DNA of 64,000 nucleotides from Bog-756 sp963828385 (GTDB lineage: Bacteria; Actinomycetota; Acidimicrobiia; Acidimicrobiales; RAAP-2). Both the position numbers and the translations under genes were made by a program. The stretch is from NCBI GenBank assembly GCA_963828385.1, contig CAWHEF010000002.1, positions 186,001 through 250,000 on the forward strand, given 5' to 3'. The notes beneath the pieces were generated by a model. It ran no database searches, was not told where the DNA came from, and worked only from the letters and a program-made list of their open reading frames with translations. Below, in pieces: positions 51,850 through 60,932 of this stretch (position 1 is its first letter; each line of letters starts with the position of its first letter).

Positions 51850-53604
51850 TCACCCTCCGGTCTCGAAGAGGGCTCGGGCCGTCCGGGCGTCGGGCTTGCC
51901 CGCCGCGGTGAGGGGAATCTCGTCCACGAGGAGTAGCCGGCGGGGGAGCTTGTAGCCGGCGAGCGACGTACGGCAATGGTCCTGGAGCTCTGCGAGTGAC
52001 GGCGCCGACGTCCCCGCTTTCGGTTGGACGGCGACGGCCACCCGTTCCCCGAACTCATCGTCGTTCAGACCCACTACGACGGCGTCGAACACGGCGGGAT
52101 GGGACTTGACCGCCGATTCGACCTCCTCGGGGAAGATCTTCTCGCCACCGGAGCTGATCGATGCCGAGCCCCGTCCGTGCACGACGATCGTGCCGTCGGG
52201 CTGGACCGATGCCAGGTCGCCGGGAACCGACCACCGCACGCCTTCGGCGTCGACCGGGAAGGTCGCCTCCGTCTTCTCACTGTCCTTGTAGTAGCCGAGC
52301 GGGATCCGCCCTGATCGGGCAAGACGACCGATGCGCCCATCGCCGGGGCGGAGGGGTTTCAGGTGCTCGTCGAGGACGGCCGTGTCCGGGCTCATCACGA
52401 ACGTCGACCCCGACGCCCCACGTTCGACGGCGCCCTGTGCGCCGCTCTCGCTCGAGCCGAACCGGTCCATGACGATCACGTTCGGGAGCACGGAGCCCAG
52501 CTCTTGTTTCACCGGGTCGGACAGCATGGCGCCTCCGGACCCGATGACTCTCAGACTGCTGGCGTCGTAGGTGTTCGCCGGGGCTGTGGCGAACGCCCGA
52601 GCCAGCGGTCGCGCCATGGCGTCGCCCACCAGCCCCACGGACGCCACCCGTTCGTCACCGATCAACCGCCACAGAGCGTCAGGATCGTAGCGGTGCCCGG
52701 TGTAGAGGACGGCGGTGGCGCCCATCATGAACGCGTTCCACATGACCCATTGGGCGTTCCCGTGCATGAGTGGCCCGACCACCATCATGGCCAGCCGGTC
52801 GCCCTCATCGGTCCTGATCCGGCCGGCGAGCTCCTCGGGAGTGGTGATCGGGACCGAGCCCCATCCGCCCCCGCCCATGGCGGCGAAAAAGATGTCCTCC
52901 TGCCGCCAGAGGACGCCCTTCGGCATCCCCGTGGTGCCGCCGGTGTAGAGGATGTAGATGTCGTCGGGGGAACGGACCCCTGAGGTGCGGCTGTCGTCCG
53001 CCCTGGCCAGGACCTGCTCAAAGTCGACAGCGCCGTCGAGGGCGTCGCTTCCGGGGTCGTCGTCGGCGGCGCCGCCGTTGGTGGCGGGGTGGTCATCGGC
53101 GCGGACACCGGAGTCGCCGGCCGGGTGGTGAGCGGCATCGTCCTCGAGGACGATCAGTTGCAGTGGTCGCGATGCTTGACGGGCTTCGAGGGCGCCCCCG
53201 ACGAGCTCTGACAGCCCGTCCTCGTACACCAGCACCTCGAGGTCGGCATTGTCGATGACATACAGGAGCTCAGGAGCGACGTACCGGTAGTTGAGGTTCA
53301 CCGGGACCGCCCGTGCCTTGTAGCACCCGATCATCGCCTCCGCCCATTCGGCCCGGTTGTAGGCGAGGATGCCGACGTGGGAACCGGGACGGTGCCCCGC
53401 CCGGATCAAGTGGTCGGCGAACCTGTTGGCACGGCGGTCGAGCTCCAGGTACGTGTGCCGGACGGACCCGGCCACCAGGGCCAGACGGTCGGGAACGGTG
53501 TCGACCACGATCTCGAACAGGTCGGCGAGGTTGAACCGCCTGGGTATCGCCGGATGAAGCCACGGACCCGGCTGTTCCCCTCGGTCGGCCTCGGTGGATC
53601 CCAA
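51850..53604 (-). CDS. Acyl-CoA synthetase (AMP-dependent ligase)
   Basis: 584 residues, ANL superfamily (FadD/FACL type). YILYTGGTTGMPKGVLW is the AMP-binding motif; FGSSESGAQG, GRIGRLARSGRIPLGYYKD, VHGRGSASISSGGEKIFPEEVE and the catalytic Lys near the end (LTAAGKPD) are present. It activates a fatty, sterol-derived or aromatic acid. An Asp/Gly-rich insertion (about residues 175-210) is unusual. TTG 53604 follows GAGGAG. It is divergent from the SDR gene, and the pair probably serves one degradation pathway. Confidence 0.9.
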   Translation of the reverse strand: MGSTEADRGEQPGPWLHPAIPRRFNLADLFEIVVDTVPDRLALVAGSVRHTYLELDRRANRFADHLIRAGHRPGSHVGILAYNRAEWAEAMIGCYKARAVPVNLNYRYVAPELLYVIDNADLEVLVYEDGLSELVGGALEARQASRPLQLIVLEDDAAHHPAGDSGVRADDHPATNGGAADDDPGSDALDGAVDFEQVLARADDSRTSGVRSPDDIYILYTGGTTGMPKGVLWRQEDIFFAAMGGGGWGSVPITTPEELAGRIRTDEGDRLAMMVVGPLMHGNAQWVMWNAFMMGATAVLYTGHRYDPDALWRLIGDERVASVGLVGDAMARPLARAFATAPANTYDASSLRVIGSGGAMLSDPVKQELGSVLPNVIVMDRFGSSESGAQGAVERGASGSTFVMSPDTAVLDEHLKPLRPGDGRIGRLARSGRIPLGYYKDSEKTEATFPVDAEGVRWSVPGDLASVQPDGTIVVHGRGSASISSGGEKIFPEEVESAVKSHPAVFDAVVVGLNDDEFGERVAVAVQPKAGTSAPSLAELQDHCRTSLAGYKLPRRLLLVDEIPLTAAGKPDARTARALFETGG

Positions 53605-53801
53605 CTTGTTGCTCCTCGCGTCTCTGTTGCGTCTCTCGGCCGAACACGTCCGGTCAGCGTGCCACCATGGAGCACCGCCCGCCAACGGTTCGATGCTTGC
53701 CGACCGTGACCCTAGGATGCATCGCCGGTCGGGAAGATGTCGGTCGGAGGACCGGGGTGGTGAACCTGGATCCGCTCGTCGATCGGAGAGGAGCCCACAC
53801 T

Positions 53802-54683
53802 GTGGCAAGCACCACCGCCAGAAGCACCGTCGACGCGTCGCTGGGCATCGCCGGCCTGTCCGCACTGGTCACGGGGGGTGGGAGCGGCATCGGGCTCGGG
53901 ACCGCCACCCTCCTCGTTCGCCATGGCGCCTCTGTCACCATCTGCGGTCGAACCGAGGAGAAGTTGCGGGCCGCCGTCGACCTTATGGAGCGCACGGCTC
54001 GGGAGACGGCGGCGGCCGGAGGTCCTGAGGGATCGGCGAACTACGTCGTGGCCGACGTGACTGTCGAAGAGCAGGTGGCGGAGGCGGTCTCGGTGTCGGC
54101 GTCGGCACGGGGTCGTCTCGACATTCTCTTCGCCAATGCAGGTGGAGCCACCCACATGGGACCGATGACCGATGCCGATGTCGATCAGGTACGGGCCACG
54201 ATCGATCTGAACCTTGTCGGCACATTTCTCTGCATCAAGCACGGCGCCCCGATGATGGCGGCCGACGTGGGTAAGGGTGTCGACGGGCGGCCGGCGTCGG
54301 GCGGCTCGATCATCGGGATGTCCTCGGGAGCGGGGCGCTTCCCTCACCGCTATCTGTGGGCATACGGGACAGCCAAAGCGGGGATCGACATGCTGTGCAA
54401 GTACGCAGCCGAGGAGCTCGGTCACACCGGAGTCCGCGTCAACACCGTGCAACCGGGGATCGTCGACGACGAGCTCATGGCGCCCATCACCGCCGGAGGT
54501 CGGCTGCTCGACGACTACCTGGCCGAGATGCCGATCAGCCGGCTGGGCACGGTCGAGGACATTGCCGCCGCCGTCCGTTTCCTGGCCGGTCCGGAGTCGG
54601 GCTGGATCACCGGGGAGACCCTCGCCGTCGACGGCGGCCATCATCTTCGCCGCGGCGCCAACTATGGGCTGCTCTTCGGCTAG
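53802..54683 (+). CDS. Short-chain dehydrogenase/reductase
   Basis: 293 residues. TGGGSGIGLGTATLLVRHGA (cofactor loop), VADVTVEEQ, ILFANAGGATH, a Ser in IIGMSSGAG, YGTAKAGIDMLCKYAAEEL (YxxxK) and a C-terminal VDGGHHLRRG. Probably NAD(P)-dependent oxidation of a hydroxy-lipid or sterol-like substrate (inference from the neighbouring acyl-CoA synthetase). GTG 53802 has GAGGAG about 9 nt upstream; the open frame further upstream lacks conservation. Confidence 0.9.
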   Translation: MASTTARSTVDASLGIAGLSALVTGGGSGIGLGTATLLVRHGASVTICGRTEEKLRAAVDLMERTARETAAAGGPEGSANYVVADVTVEEQVAEAVSVSASARGRLDILFANAGGATHMGPMTDADVDQVRATIDLNLVGTFLCIKHGAPMMAADVGKGVDGRPASGGSIIGMSSGAGRFPHRYLWAYGTAKAGIDMLCKYAAEELGHTGVRVNTVQPGIVDDELMAPITAGGRLLDDYLAEMPISRLGTVEDIAAAVRFLAGPESGWITGETLAVDGGHHLRRGANYGLLFG

Positions 54684-54861
54684 GGCGGATGGTGGAACCA
54701 CACGATGATCGCCCTGGGATGACGGCGTTCGGATGCCCCCCTCGTCGGAACGGCGGAGTGGGGCTGACCCGGGGTGGGGCCGAACGACGCCGAGTCGGGG
54801 CATTGGCCCACCCGGCCTCTGAGGACGCCCCGGTCAGGCGGCCTCCCAGCGGTGGGGGGCG

Positions 54862-56001
54862 GTGAGCCGGTCGCCGGCGCTCCTAGCCGCACCCGACAAA
54901 TTCCGGGGAACGGCGAGCGCCCGTGCAGTGGCGTCGGCCGTGGCTGGTGGCGCCGAGCCGCTCGGATGGTCGGTTCGGGAGCTTCCGCTCTCGGATGGAG
55001 GCGAGGGTCTCCTCGACGTGATGGAGGTGCTGGGCGGCGCGTGCGTGCACGCCGAGGTGGTCGGGCCGCTCGGAACGCCGACGCGTGCCGACATCCTGCT
55101 GACTGGTTCGATCGCCGTGATCGAGATGGCCCAGGCGTCGGGGTTGACCGTGGCGGGTGGGATCGACGGAAACGAACCGATGAAAGCATCGTCACGCGGC
55201 ACGGGCCAGCTCATGACGACTGCCGCCCGGCTGCTGAGAGAGCGGCGGAGCGAAGGGGCCCGGCAACGGGGAGGGGAAGCGGGCCGGGCAGGGATCGAAG
55301 GCCCGGAAGGCACGCTGATCGTCGGGCTCGGAGGCTCAGCGACCACTGACGGTGGCATCGGGGCGGCCGAGGCGGTCGAGGAGGAAGGTGGGTTGGGCGA
55401 CGTCGAGCTCATCGGCGCCTGCGATGTGGTGACCCGCTTCGTCGGGGCCGCGGCCGCATTCGGTCCCCAGAAGGGGGCGACGCCCGAGCAGGTCACCGCG
55501 TTGGAGCGACGGCTCCATGAGGTCGCCGATCGGTATCGAACGGCGTTCGGGATCGACGTCACCGAGATCGACGGAGGAGGTGCGGCCGGGGGGATGGGGG
55601 GCGCCATCGTCGCTCTCGGTGGCCGCCTCCGGTCGGGCTACGAAGTGGTGGCTGATGTGCTCGGCCTACGTCAGGTGCTGGGCAGCTCCGACGCCGTGGT
55701 GACCGGCGAGGGACTCCTCGACCGGGGGTCGTTCGCCGGAAAGGCGGTCGGCTCGCTGGTGGGTGACGCGACCGGTGCAGGCCTGCCGGTCCTCGTCATC
55801 GCCGGGCGCGTGACCGACGAGGGTCGTCGTCTGGCGGAGAACTCCGGCGCCACGGTGGTCTCGCTCGTCGAGCTCTTCGGCGCCGAACGGGCCGTTGCCG
55901 AGACCGAACGGTGCATCGAGGAGTCGGTTCGCACCGCCCTGTCGACAGCGGCACCGTTCCGACACGCTGTCGGGGGAGATGCCGCGGGTTCCGCAGGCTG
56001 A
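54862..56001 (+). CDS. Glycerate kinase (GarK/GlxK type I)
   Basis: 379 residues. LLAAPDKFRGTASARAVASA, LPLSDGGEGLLDVM, LIVGLGGSATTDGGIG, VFGPQKGA-like FGPQKGATPEQV and VTGEGLLDRGSF define the family. Phosphorylates D-glycerate to 2- or 3-phosphoglycerate. About 40 residues in the middle of the usual protein (after the TTDGG motif) appear shortened. It may link to glucosylglycerate turnover (gpgS), though not adjacent. Directly after the stop is a three-fold 15-nt repeat. Confidence 0.88.
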   Translation: MSRSPALLAAPDKFRGTASARAVASAVAGGAEPLGWSVRELPLSDGGEGLLDVMEVLGGACVHAEVVGPLGTPTRADILLTGSIAVIEMAQASGLTVAGGIDGNEPMKASSRGTGQLMTTAARLLRERRSEGARQRGGEAGRAGIEGPEGTLIVGLGGSATTDGGIGAAEAVEEEGGLGDVELIGACDVVTRFVGAAAAFGPQKGATPEQVTALERRLHEVADRYRTAFGIDVTEIDGGGAAGGMGGAIVALGGRLRSGYEVVADVLGLRQVLGSSDAVVTGEGLLDRGSFAGKAVGSLVGDATGAGLPVLVIAGRVTDEGRRLAENSGATVVSLVELFGAERAVAETERCIEESVRTALSTAAPFRHAVGGDAAGSAG

Positions 56002-56005
56002 GGGT

Positions 56006-56050
56006 CCCTGCGGCCCGGCTCCCTGCGGCCCGGCTCCCTGCGGCCCTGCG
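56006..56050 (+). repeat. 15-nt x3 repeat after the glycerate kinase stop codon
   Basis: CCCTGCGGCCCGGCT at 56006-56020 and 56021-56035, with a variant at 56036-56050, starting 5 nt after the TGA. Confidence 0.9.
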
Positions 56051-56235
56051 CCGGATCGGTCGGCCACTGGGCGCCCGGGACGGAATTGTGCTGTGATACC
56101 CATGAGGACATGGTGCAGCTGACCTGCCGGACCTGAAGAGGTGGTAGCAGCGTGGACAGGATGTGCCGATGCGTGTGACATCGTCGTCGCAGTCGCCGAA
56201 CCGGTGCGCGGACTGAACCGGGGACGGCTCGACCG

Positions 56236-58299
56236 ATGACGACGGCCGCTGTCCGGAACATCGCGCTGGTCGGACAGAACGGCGCTGGTAAGACGACGCT
56301 TGCCGAAGCTCTCCTCTATGCGACCGGAGCCACAAAACGGCAGGGACGGGTCGAAGACGGCTCGACCGTCTGCGACTTCGAACCTGAGGAGATCAAGTAC
56401 CAGATGTCCCTCTCGTTGGCGCTCACGTCCTGCAGCGTCGGCGACGTGCGACTGAACGTCATCGACACCCCGGGATTCGTCGACTTCTTCGGTGAAGTGC
56501 GTTCCGCCTACTCGGCTGCCGACCTCGTCGTCGTGGTGGTGAGCGCCGTCGAGGGCGTGGAGCCACAGACCGAGGCTGCCTGGTCACTGGCGGCCCAGCT
56601 CGACCTCCCCCGACTCGTCTTCGTGAACAAGCTCGACCGTGATCGTGCCAACTATGAGAAGACCCTGGCGGAACTCCGCGACACGTTCGGTGCAGGAATC
56701 GCTCCTGTTGAGATCCCGGTAGGCGGTGAGACGGGCTTGCGCGGCATCCTGGACCTGTTCACCGATGCCGCCATCATCTATGAGAAGGGAAGCTCGAGGA
56801 CCACGGGGATCCCGGACGACCTGGCGGCCACCGAGCACGAAGTTCGTGAGCAGCTGGTAGAAGGCATCGTCGTCGGAGATGACGACCTGATGGAGCGGTA
56901 CCTCGACGGTGACGTGCCCTCCAGTACTGAGCTTGAAGAGGTTTTCGCCAGCGGTGTGGCACAGGGACTCGTGTTCCCGGTCGTATGTGGCTCGGCGGCG
57001 ACGGGGGTCGGCATCGATCGGCTGGCATCGCTGCTGGCTGAGATCGCCCCGAGCCCCAGTGCCAGACCCCCGGTCGAGGTACGGGCGGGCACATCCACCC
57101 AGACGGTGAGCTGCGATTCGTCGGGTCCACCGCTCGCCCACGTGTTCAAGACGATCTCGGATCCTTACGTGGGGAAGATCTCGTTGCTCCGAGTGCTCTC
57201 AGGGTCGGTCAAGCCCGATGTGGTGCTCGTCAACTCACGGACCCACGCGGACGAGAGGCTGCACGTCCTCGAGCTCCTCCAGGGCAAAGAGACCCGCCCC
57301 GTTCGGGAGGTCCACGCCGGTGACATCGTGGCCGTCCCCAAACTGGCGGACGTCGTGACGGGCGACACATTGGCGCCGAAGGGTACGCCGGTCGTCGTTC
57401 CACGGGTGGAACCGGAGCCGAGCGTCCTGTCGGTCGCCATCAAGCCCAGGTCCAAGGGAGACGAGGACAAGTTGATGACCGGCCTCCATCGTCTCCAGGA
57501 AGAGGATCCGGCCCTGATCGTCGAACGAGTCGACGAGACACACCAGACCCTCCTGAGGGGTACCGGGGAGACCCATCTCTCGGTCACGACCGAGAGACTG
57601 GCAAGGAAGTTCGGGGTCGAGATCGAAACGGAAGAGGTCCTGATTCCGTACCGGGAGACGGTCACCTCGATTGCCCAGGCCGAGGGAAAGTACAAGAAGC
57701 AGAGCGGAGGCCATGGCCAGTTCGGCGTGGCCTCGATCCGAATCGAGCCGCTCGGGCGCGGTGAGGGATTCGAATTCGTCGACGAGGTCGTCGGGGGCGC
57801 GATCCCCAGGCAGTACATCCCGGCCGTGGAGAAGGGCGTTGTCGAGGCAATGGCTCACGGCGGCGTCTATGGCTATCCGGTGGTCGACGTGCGAGCCGTT
57901 TGCTACGAAGGGAAGTTCCACTCCGTCGACTCGTCGGAGATGAGCTTCAAGATGGCGGGATCGCTTGCGTTCAAGGAGGCGATCGCCAAGTCGAAGCCCG
58001 TGCTCCTCGAACCGGTCTCCCTCCTCACCGTCAACATTCCGGCCCGGCTCCAGGGGCATGTTCTCGGTGACCTCAACGGACGGCGTGGCAGGGTGCAGGG
58101 AACAGAGGCTCTGGCCGACGACGTCATCCAGATCACGGCCCTCGTGCCCACGTCGGAGATCCAGCGTTACGCCATCGACCTGCGTTCGCTGACCGGGGGA
58201 CGCGGACAGTTCCGGGTCGGCCATGACCATTACGACGTGGTGCCGGCCAACCTGGTCGATCGGCTGACGAGAAGCACGGCCATGGCCGGTTCCAAGTGA
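56236..58299 (+). CDS. fusA2: Elongation factor G-like protein (EF-G2)
   Basis: 687 residues, a translational GTPase paralogue. G1 GQNGAGKTTL, G3 DTPGFVDF, G4 NKLDRD, then domain II, III, IV (SGGHGQFGVASIRIEPL) and V (GRRGRVQGTEALADDVIQI). Actinobacterial EF-G2 lacks clear translocase activity and may act in ribosome rescue or stress (established for mycobacterial MSMEG_6535-type only in part). ATG 56236; the upstream 230 nt hold a short leader ORF (56102-56122) and a weak promoter-like TGATAC, but no second gene. Confidence 0.92.
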   Translation: MTTAAVRNIALVGQNGAGKTTLAEALLYATGATKRQGRVEDGSTVCDFEPEEIKYQMSLSLALTSCSVGDVRLNVIDTPGFVDFFGEVRSAYSAADLVVVVVSAVEGVEPQTEAAWSLAAQLDLPRLVFVNKLDRDRANYEKTLAELRDTFGAGIAPVEIPVGGETGLRGILDLFTDAAIIYEKGSSRTTGIPDDLAATEHEVREQLVEGIVVGDDDLMERYLDGDVPSSTELEEVFASGVAQGLVFPVVCGSAATGVGIDRLASLLAEIAPSPSARPPVEVRAGTSTQTVSCDSSGPPLAHVFKTISDPYVGKISLLRVLSGSVKPDVVLVNSRTHADERLHVLELLQGKETRPVREVHAGDIVAVPKLADVVTGDTLAPKGTPVVVPRVEPEPSVLSVAIKPRSKGDEDKLMTGLHRLQEEDPALIVERVDETHQTLLRGTGETHLSVTTERLARKFGVEIETEEVLIPYRETVTSIAQAEGKYKKQSGGHGQFGVASIRIEPLGRGEGFEFVDEVVGGAIPRQYIPAVEKGVVEAMAHGGVYGYPVVDVRAVCYEGKFHSVDSSEMSFKMAGSLAFKEAIAKSKPVLLEPVSLLTVNIPARLQGHVLGDLNGRRGRVQGTEALADDVIQITALVPTSEIQRYAIDLRSLTGGRGQFRVGHDHYDVVPANLVDRLTRSTAMAGSK

Positions 58300-58375
58300 T
58301 GTTGCGTGTCCGTGATTGAGCTGATCCGCTCGTACGACCCGGTCAGCACCACGGATGCGGCATTGTGGACTCCGG

Positions 58376-59026
58376 ATGATGGCAGCAATTCCGCCTGACT
58401 ACGACACCGATCCGGGACGCTGGCGATCATGGCACGCCCCCCGCGATGTCCACGAGGTCGTGGCACCCGAGTTGGAAGGTCCCGTGCTCGACATCGGCTG
58501 CGGCGAGGGTCGTCTTGCCGAGTGCCTCACAGACGGGATCGCCTGGGTCGGCGTCGATTCGTCCCCCCGCCAACTGCGGGAGAATCCGACCCGGCCGGTC
58601 GTCCTGGCCGACATGGAGACCCTGCCATTCAGGGACAACGCCTTTGCCGAGGTCGCGCACCTCTGGTGCCTCTATCACGTGGCCCAACCACGGCGGGCAT
58701 TAAGTGAGGCCTACCGGGTGCTCTTTGACGGCGGTCACTACTACGCGTCGACGGCGGCCCGGGACAGCGATCCCGAGATCGTGCCCGGAGGCTATGCGCC
58801 ATCGTCGTTCGATGCCGAGGAAGCGGTGCCGCTCGTGGGATCGGTCTTCTCCGACATCGAGGCGGAGCGATGGAACGACAAGTTCTACGCGTTGGAGACC
58901 CGCGAGGAGATCGTGGCGTACTGTCGCCACAACGGGATCCCGGTGGAGCGCGCCGAGTGCGCCGCGCTTCCGCTGTGGCTGACGAAGAGGGGTGTGCTGG
59001 TGCGGGCCACGAAGCGGGCAGCGTGA
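58376..59026 (+). CDS. Class I SAM-dependent methyltransferase
   Basis: 216 residues. Motif I VLDIGCGEGRLAECL, then WVGVDSSPRQL, VVLADMETLPFRDNAFAEVAHLWCLYHVAQP and ALSEAYRVLFDGGHYY. Methyltransf_11 type; the substrate is unknown. ATG 58376 and 58379 are adjacent starts. It lies 76 nt after fusA2 without a distinct promoter, so it may share its transcript. Confidence 0.85.
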   Translation: MMAAIPPDYDTDPGRWRSWHAPRDVHEVVAPELEGPVLDIGCGEGRLAECLTDGIAWVGVDSSPRQLRENPTRPVVLADMETLPFRDNAFAEVAHLWCLYHVAQPRRALSEAYRVLFDGGHYYASTAARDSDPEIVPGGYAPSSFDAEEAVPLVGSVFSDIEAERWNDKFYALETREEIVAYCRHNGIPVERAECAALPLWLTKRGVLVRATKRAA

Positions 59027-59296
59027 CCGGGCTGTCCATGCTGTGGGCGCAGGCCCGTCAACGAACCGCCGACGGGCTGTCAGGGTTGTCACGGTGAGCG
59101 CGCGCTCTCTGGTTTGGCGGCGCCCGGTATTCGAGCTACAGACCCCCCGAGTTCAATGGGCGACGCGGCCGCGGCCGGTGGGGCCGGGCCACCATGGCCT
59201 GGGCCGTGTGACCGTCACCGGCGCCTGCGGTCCGTCGCCCCGGCGCATCGTCGCCATCCCAAGGGCGTTCACACTCTTTCTGCCGTCCGAGCCAGG

Positions 59297-60517
59297 GTGA
59301 CCGGCAACTCACGGCGAATGATCAGGTCGGCTATGGCCATCGCTGGGGCGCTGTTGGTGACGGCCGCCATGCCAGGACTGGCCGGGCCAGCCGCCGGCGC
59401 CGCCCAGACCGCCGTTGCCACTCCGGCGTCGGTCCGTGCTTCGCTGCGAAGTGAGCTCAAGAACTACTTGAACACCTATCGTGACGCTGAGCACATCTCC
59501 GCAGTCTCGCTGGCCGTCACCTTTCCCGGCAGCAGGCAGGGCATCAATCTGGCTGTCGGAAATGCCTTTTACGGCGGCGGGCCCACGATTTCGCCGTATG
59601 CGCTGTGGCAGATCGGCAGCAACACCAAGGCCTTCACGTCGGTGCTGGTGCTGCAGCTCGAGGCCGAGCACAAGCTCTCGATCAACGACACGCTCGGCAA
59701 GTGGTTGCCTCAATACCCAGCTTGGAGTGGCGTGACGATCAAGCAGCTTTTGAACATGACCAGCGGCATCCCGGATTACACCTATGCGGCGGACTACTGG
59801 AACGCAGTGGCGGCGGCGCCCAAGGGCAAGTTCTCGGCTGCCCAGCTGGTGTCCTTCGCCACCAGCCTTCTGGCCACACACGGCTACAGCTATTCGAATA
59901 CCAACTACATCTTGGCCCAGATGATCATCGAACGTGCCAGCCACTCGAACTACAGGGGACGACTGCTCGGGCAAATCATCAACCCACTTGGGCTTCAGAA
60001 CACGTTCTATTCTGGGACTGACTATGGGCGGGCCATTACCGCTCGCATGCCCGCCGGCTATTGGTTCATCCCGGCCCTCCCCATGATGACGTCGCAGCTC
60101 GGCAAAGACCAGAGCCGCTTGACGGTCTCGTGGGCGCAGGGTGCTGGCGGGATCGTGAGCTCGCTGCAGGACCTGGGCAACTGGGATCGCGCCCTCTTCA
60201 CGGGTCGGGAATTGCCAAGCCAACAGCAGCGCGAGCTGACGAGTCTGGTCTCCACGGCGACCGGGGAACCGATCACGACGACGACGCTGGCCGATGACGC
60301 TGGGTATGGTCTCGGCGTCAGCCAGGTGACGAGCAACGCCTTGGGGACCGAGTGGTACTACGAGGGGGAAACGGATGGTTACCGGGTTGTCAACATCTAC
60401 GCGCCACGGTCCGGCACTGCCATCACGATCGGCGTGAACAGCGCCTCGCTCACCGACAACACCGCCGCGCTTGGCACGTCCGTCTACCAGACACTGCATG
60501 AGGCTGGGCTCAGCTGA
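59297..60517 (+). CDS. Secreted serine hydrolase (beta-lactamase class C / DD-peptidase family)
   Basis: About 406 residues. Signal peptide: MIRSAMAIAGALLVTAAMPGLAGPAAGA. The SxxK motif is SNTK (LWQIGSNTKAFTSVLVLQ), the YxN motif is YSN (YSYSNTNYILAQMI). LLNMTSGIPDYT also marks the family. It may cleave peptidoglycan peptides or esters. GTG 59297 or ATG 59318 are the candidate starts; the open frame further upstream is not credible. GC content is lower than in the neighbours. Its TGA overlaps the stop of the convergent SRPBCC fragment (TCAGCTGA). The 270 nt upstream hold no gene. Confidence 0.88.
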   Translation: MTGNSRRMIRSAMAIAGALLVTAAMPGLAGPAAGAAQTAVATPASVRASLRSELKNYLNTYRDAEHISAVSLAVTFPGSRQGINLAVGNAFYGGGPTISPYALWQIGSNTKAFTSVLVLQLEAEHKLSINDTLGKWLPQYPAWSGVTIKQLLNMTSGIPDYTYAADYWNAVAAAPKGKFSAAQLVSFATSLLATHGYSYSNTNYILAQMIIERASHSNYRGRLLGQIINPLGLQNTFYSGTDYGRAITARMPAGYWFIPALPMMTSQLGKDQSRLTVSWAQGAGGIVSSLQDLGNWDRALFTGRELPSQQQRELTSLVSTATGEPITTTTLADDAGYGLGVSQVTSNALGTEWYYEGETDGYRVVNIYAPRSGTAITIGVNSASLTDNTAALGTSVYQTLHEAGLS

Positions 60518-60833
60518 CCAACGTCGAGGCGCAATCGGCGCTCGCACCAGCTCGGGCCGACTGAATGTGCTCGCGGAGGGGCGGCGGCACCGCTGACCGG
60601 TCGTAGGAGAGCCTGACCTCGGTCTCGGATTTCCTGATCGGTGGGAGGTCGTAGCGCCAGACCCACCCGCCGAACTCGAGATCGCCATTCCCTGCTCGAT
60701 CTTGGCCCGGCTTCCAGGCGATGGCGTGTGGAGGATCGAAGACCACGACCTTGTTGGCCATCTGGTAGCTGCCGTCTGGGCGGTTGTCGTGATACATCGC
60801 CATCCGGAAGACCTCACAGCAGGATCGCCAATC
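60510..60833 (-). pseudogene. SRPBCC (START-like) protein, N-terminally truncated
   Basis: About 107 C-terminal residues of a polyketide-cyclase/START-like protein: SYQMANKVVVFDPPHAIAWK, LEFGGWVWRYDLPPIRKSET, VRLSYDRSAVPPP. The typical N-terminal half is missing; upstream codons are unrelated and the CoA-transferase promoter occupies that space. It ends with the convergent stop shared with the serine hydrolase. Probably the remnant of a gene whose 5' part was replaced. Confidence 0.6.
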
Positions 60834-60897
60834 GGGGGCGGCCTCGGAGCTGCCAACGGAGGGGTAAGGGCGCCCCGCAACACCGTTGCCGAGACGG

Positions 60898-60926
60898 TTG
60901 ACAGGGACCGACCCGACCCCGAGGAT
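60898..60926 (+). promoter_or_regulatory. Promoter of the CoA-transferase gene
   Basis: TTGACA (60898-60903), exactly 17 nt, GAGGAT (60921-60926), then 6 nt to GTG 60933: a leaderless transcript. Confidence 0.55.
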
Positions 60927-60932
60927 GGCCCG

